A DNA stretch of 6,017 nt. Origin: Eubacteriales bacterium. GTDB lineage: Bacteria; Bacillota_A; Clostridia; Christensenellales; Aristaeellaceae. Numbering within the stretch: position 1 is the first letter of the stretch; each line of letters begins with the position of its first letter. The position numbers and the translations under genes are program-made. The notes under the pieces were generated by a model, which was given only the letters and a program-made list of their open reading frames with translations, was not told the DNA's origin and ran no database searches. The DNA is taken from the NCBI GenBank assembly GCA_030528845.1, contig JAUMYC010000152.1, positions 1 to 6,017 on the forward strand, written 5' to 3'. Shown here piece by piece: positions 4,640 through 6,017 of the stretch.

Positions 4640-5908
4640 ATGATCGATAAAATCAAAGGGGCGCTGGGCCGCCTGCAGATCGAACACTGGAGGATCAACC
4701 GGAACCATACCGAGACGGCGGAGCTGTTTTTCATCCGCCGGGGCGCGGATATGCGCCGCGCGGCCGATTATACCGAGGCGCAGGTCACGGTATACCGCGA
4801 TTTTGAAGCTGACGGAAAGAACATGCGCGGCAGCGCGCTGGTGAACGTGTACCCCGGTATGGAGGACGATGCGCTGGACAAGGCGCTCGCCGAGGCCTAC
4901 GCCGCCGCCGGCCATGTGAAAAACGCCTTCTACGAGCTGCCCGACCCGGTCGTGGAGCGGATCGACGCGCAGCAGGAGAGCGAAAGCCTGTTTGAGAGCG
5001 CAAAGCGCATGGCGGACGCGCTGTTTTCCGCCGATAACCTCGGCTCCGCGTTCATCAATTCCGCCGAGATCTTCGCCGAAAAGAGCGAGCTGCGCGTCGT
5101 GGCCAGCAACGGGCTGGACGTTTCGTATGCAAGGCGCGCCTACAAGGGCGAATTCGTGACGCAGTGCACCGAGCCGCAGGATGTGGAGATCTACACCGAT
5201 TTTTCGTATACCGAGCCGGACTGCGAGGCGCTCCGGAAGGAAGCGGAGCAGGCGCTCAAAACGGTGCAGGACCGCGCGGGCGCAAAGGAAAACCCGAAGG
5301 CCGGCAGCTACGACTGCGTGCTCTCCGGCCAGCAGGTCGCCCGGCTGCTCTCCTCTTATGCCATGAAGGCCAACGCCAGCATGGTGTTCTCCCGCTATTC
5401 GCGCTATGCCGTGGGCAGCAGCGTGCAGGGGGAGGAGATCTCCGGCGAAAAGCTGAATATCCGCCTGACCAGCCCCGTTCCCTACAGCGAGGAGGGCGTG
5501 GCCATGCCCGGCGTCGCGCTCACCGAGGACGGCGTGCTCAGGAACCTGCACGGCGAAAACCGCTTCTGCCGCTATCTGGGCATCGAGCCCGCGGGCACCT
5601 ACGCCTCCGTGCAGGTGGATAACGGCACGCTCCCCATGGCGGAGCTGCTCAAGGCGCCCTGCATCCACCCGGTGGAATTCTCCGATTTCCAGATGAACCC
5701 GCTCTCCGGCTATTTCGGCGGCGAGATCCGCCTTGCCTATGTGTATGACGAAAACGGCGTACATACCGTGACCGGCGGCTCCGTCAGCGGAAGTCTGCTG
5801 GAAATGCAGGGGGACATGGTCTTCTCGACGGAGAGATATGTCAACAGCCGCTATGACGGCCCGATGGCCGTGAAGCTCAAGAACGTGAGCGTGGCGGGCG
5901 CGGAATGA
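4640..5908 (+). CDS. tldE: TldE/PmbA-family subunit, non-catalytic partner of TldD
   Basis: A 422-residue homologue of TldD that lacks the HExxxH motif, as TldE/PmbA does, and so serves to close the peptidase chamber rather than bind zinc. Supporting segments are ASNGLDVSYARR (155-166), SGEKLNIRLTSP (268-279), VALTEDGVLRNL (292-303), GIEPAGTYASVQVDNGT (314-330) and a C-terminal glycine-rich part with AYVYDENG (366-373), at the position where PmbA proteins carry a GFxIENG strand. It is slightly shorter than E. coli PmbA (450). GGAGGT (4626-4631) overlaps the end of tldD and stands 8 nt before the ATG. The next gene starts within its stop codon (ATGA), so the unit has at least three genes. The assignment rests on synteny with the catalytic tldD as much as on these motifs. 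Confidence 0.85.
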   Translation: MIDKIKGALGRLQIEHWRINRNHTETAELFFIRRGADMRRAADYTEAQVTVYRDFEADGKNMRGSALVNVYPGMEDDALDKALAEAYAAAGHVKNAFYELPDPVVERIDAQQESESLFESAKRMADALFSADNLGSAFINSAEIFAEKSELRVVASNGLDVSYARRAYKGEFVTQCTEPQDVEIYTDFSYTEPDCEALRKEAEQALKTVQDRAGAKENPKAGSYDCVLSGQQVARLLSSYAMKANASMVFSRYSRYAVGSSVQGEEISGEKLNIRLTSPVPYSEEGVAMPGVALTEDGVLRNLHGENRFCRYLGIEPAGTYASVQVDNGTLPMAELLKAPCIHPVEFSDFQMNPLSGYFGGEIRLAYVYDENGVHTVTGGSVSGSLLEMQGDMVFSTERYVNSRYDGPMAVKLKNVSVAGAE

Positions 5909-6017
5909 ACGGAAAAAACGAACCCTGCCCCGTGTGCGGGGAGAAGCGGCGTATTGCGGACGAAGAGAAGCTCCTGAAGGAATACGTCGCCTCCCTCCCG
6001 GAGGAAATGCGCACGGG
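5905..6017 (+). CDS. Small CPVC-containing protein, N-terminal 37 residues (runs off window)
   Basis: ATG 5905 overlaps the tldE stop codon (ATGA) and no separate RBS is evident, so translation probably depends on coupling to tldE. The visible part begins MNGKNEPCPVCGEKRR and continues with an acidic-basic helix ending YVASLPEEMRTG. A Cys-x-x-Cys near the start followed by a short helix and LPEE resembles small clostridial putative zinc-ribbon proteins of the DUF6171 kind, which have further Cys pairs downstream. Those residues would lie outside the window, so this is a tentative recognition from memory. The frame is open to the edge. A role in the TldD/TldE unit is not known. Confidence 0.65.
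   Translation, partial: MNGKNEPCPVCGEKRRIADEEKLLKEYVASLPEEMRT

Noticed and set aside
3176..5764. An 862-codon minus-strand open frame antisense to tldD and tldE
   Set aside because: His/Ala/Gly/Val-rich translation typical of the antisense of GC-rich codons, no RBS or family motif, and the plus strand carries two clear family proteins over the same bases.

Overview
The window reads as a stretch of chromosome from a GC-rich, low-A+T member of the Clostridia, probably a gut anaerobe of the Oscillospirales or Christensenellales kind. This is inferred from strong AGGAGG-type ribosome binding sites, sigma-A promoters, GC-rich codon choice, and the mix of a corrinoid methyl-transfer pair, a TldD/TldE pair and a glutaminyl-tRNA synthetase. 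No genus can be named from the sequence alone.

Left part (1-1080, minus strand): the 5' two thirds of a class Ic glutaminyl-tRNA synthetase gene (glnS, start at 650) runs off the left edge. Upstream of it lies an unusually elaborate leader. A near-perfect promoter (1045-1073) drives a roughly 200-nt leader with a well-started 27-codon ORF (881-964) that carries a glutamine cluster (LQQFQ). This is followed at once by a textbook rho-independent terminator (837-868). A 9-bp perfect inverted repeat pairs codons 18-20 of the small ORF with the left arm and loop of the terminator, so the two structures exclude each other. This looks like a ribosome-mediated transcription attenuator for glnS sensing Gln-tRNA(Gln). 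A second, extended -10 promoter close to glnS would give basal expression. I regard this leader as the most interesting part of the window.

Middle (1080-3160, plus strand): a promoter at about 1204 drives a two-gene unit. The first gene is a methyltransferase corrinoid protein with an intact DxHxxG cobalamin motif. The second is a UroD-superfamily methyltransferase of the MtaA/MtbA kind with an intact H-x-C...C zinc site. Together they would carry and transfer methyl groups from an unknown methyl donor. Neither the substrate-specific methyltransferase nor the reductive activator is in view. The unit ends in a long hairpin (3123-3156) that probably terminates transcription and that competes with a smaller hairpin.

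Right part (3154-6017, plus strand): an extended -10 promoter at 3177 drives tldD (zinc peptidase subunit with HEAFGH and the C-terminal Cys ligand). It is followed 15 nt later by tldE/pmbA (non-catalytic partner) and, by an ATGA overlap, by the start of a small CPVC-containing protein that leaves the window. No RNA genes, mobile elements, CRISPR arrays or insertion sequences were seen.
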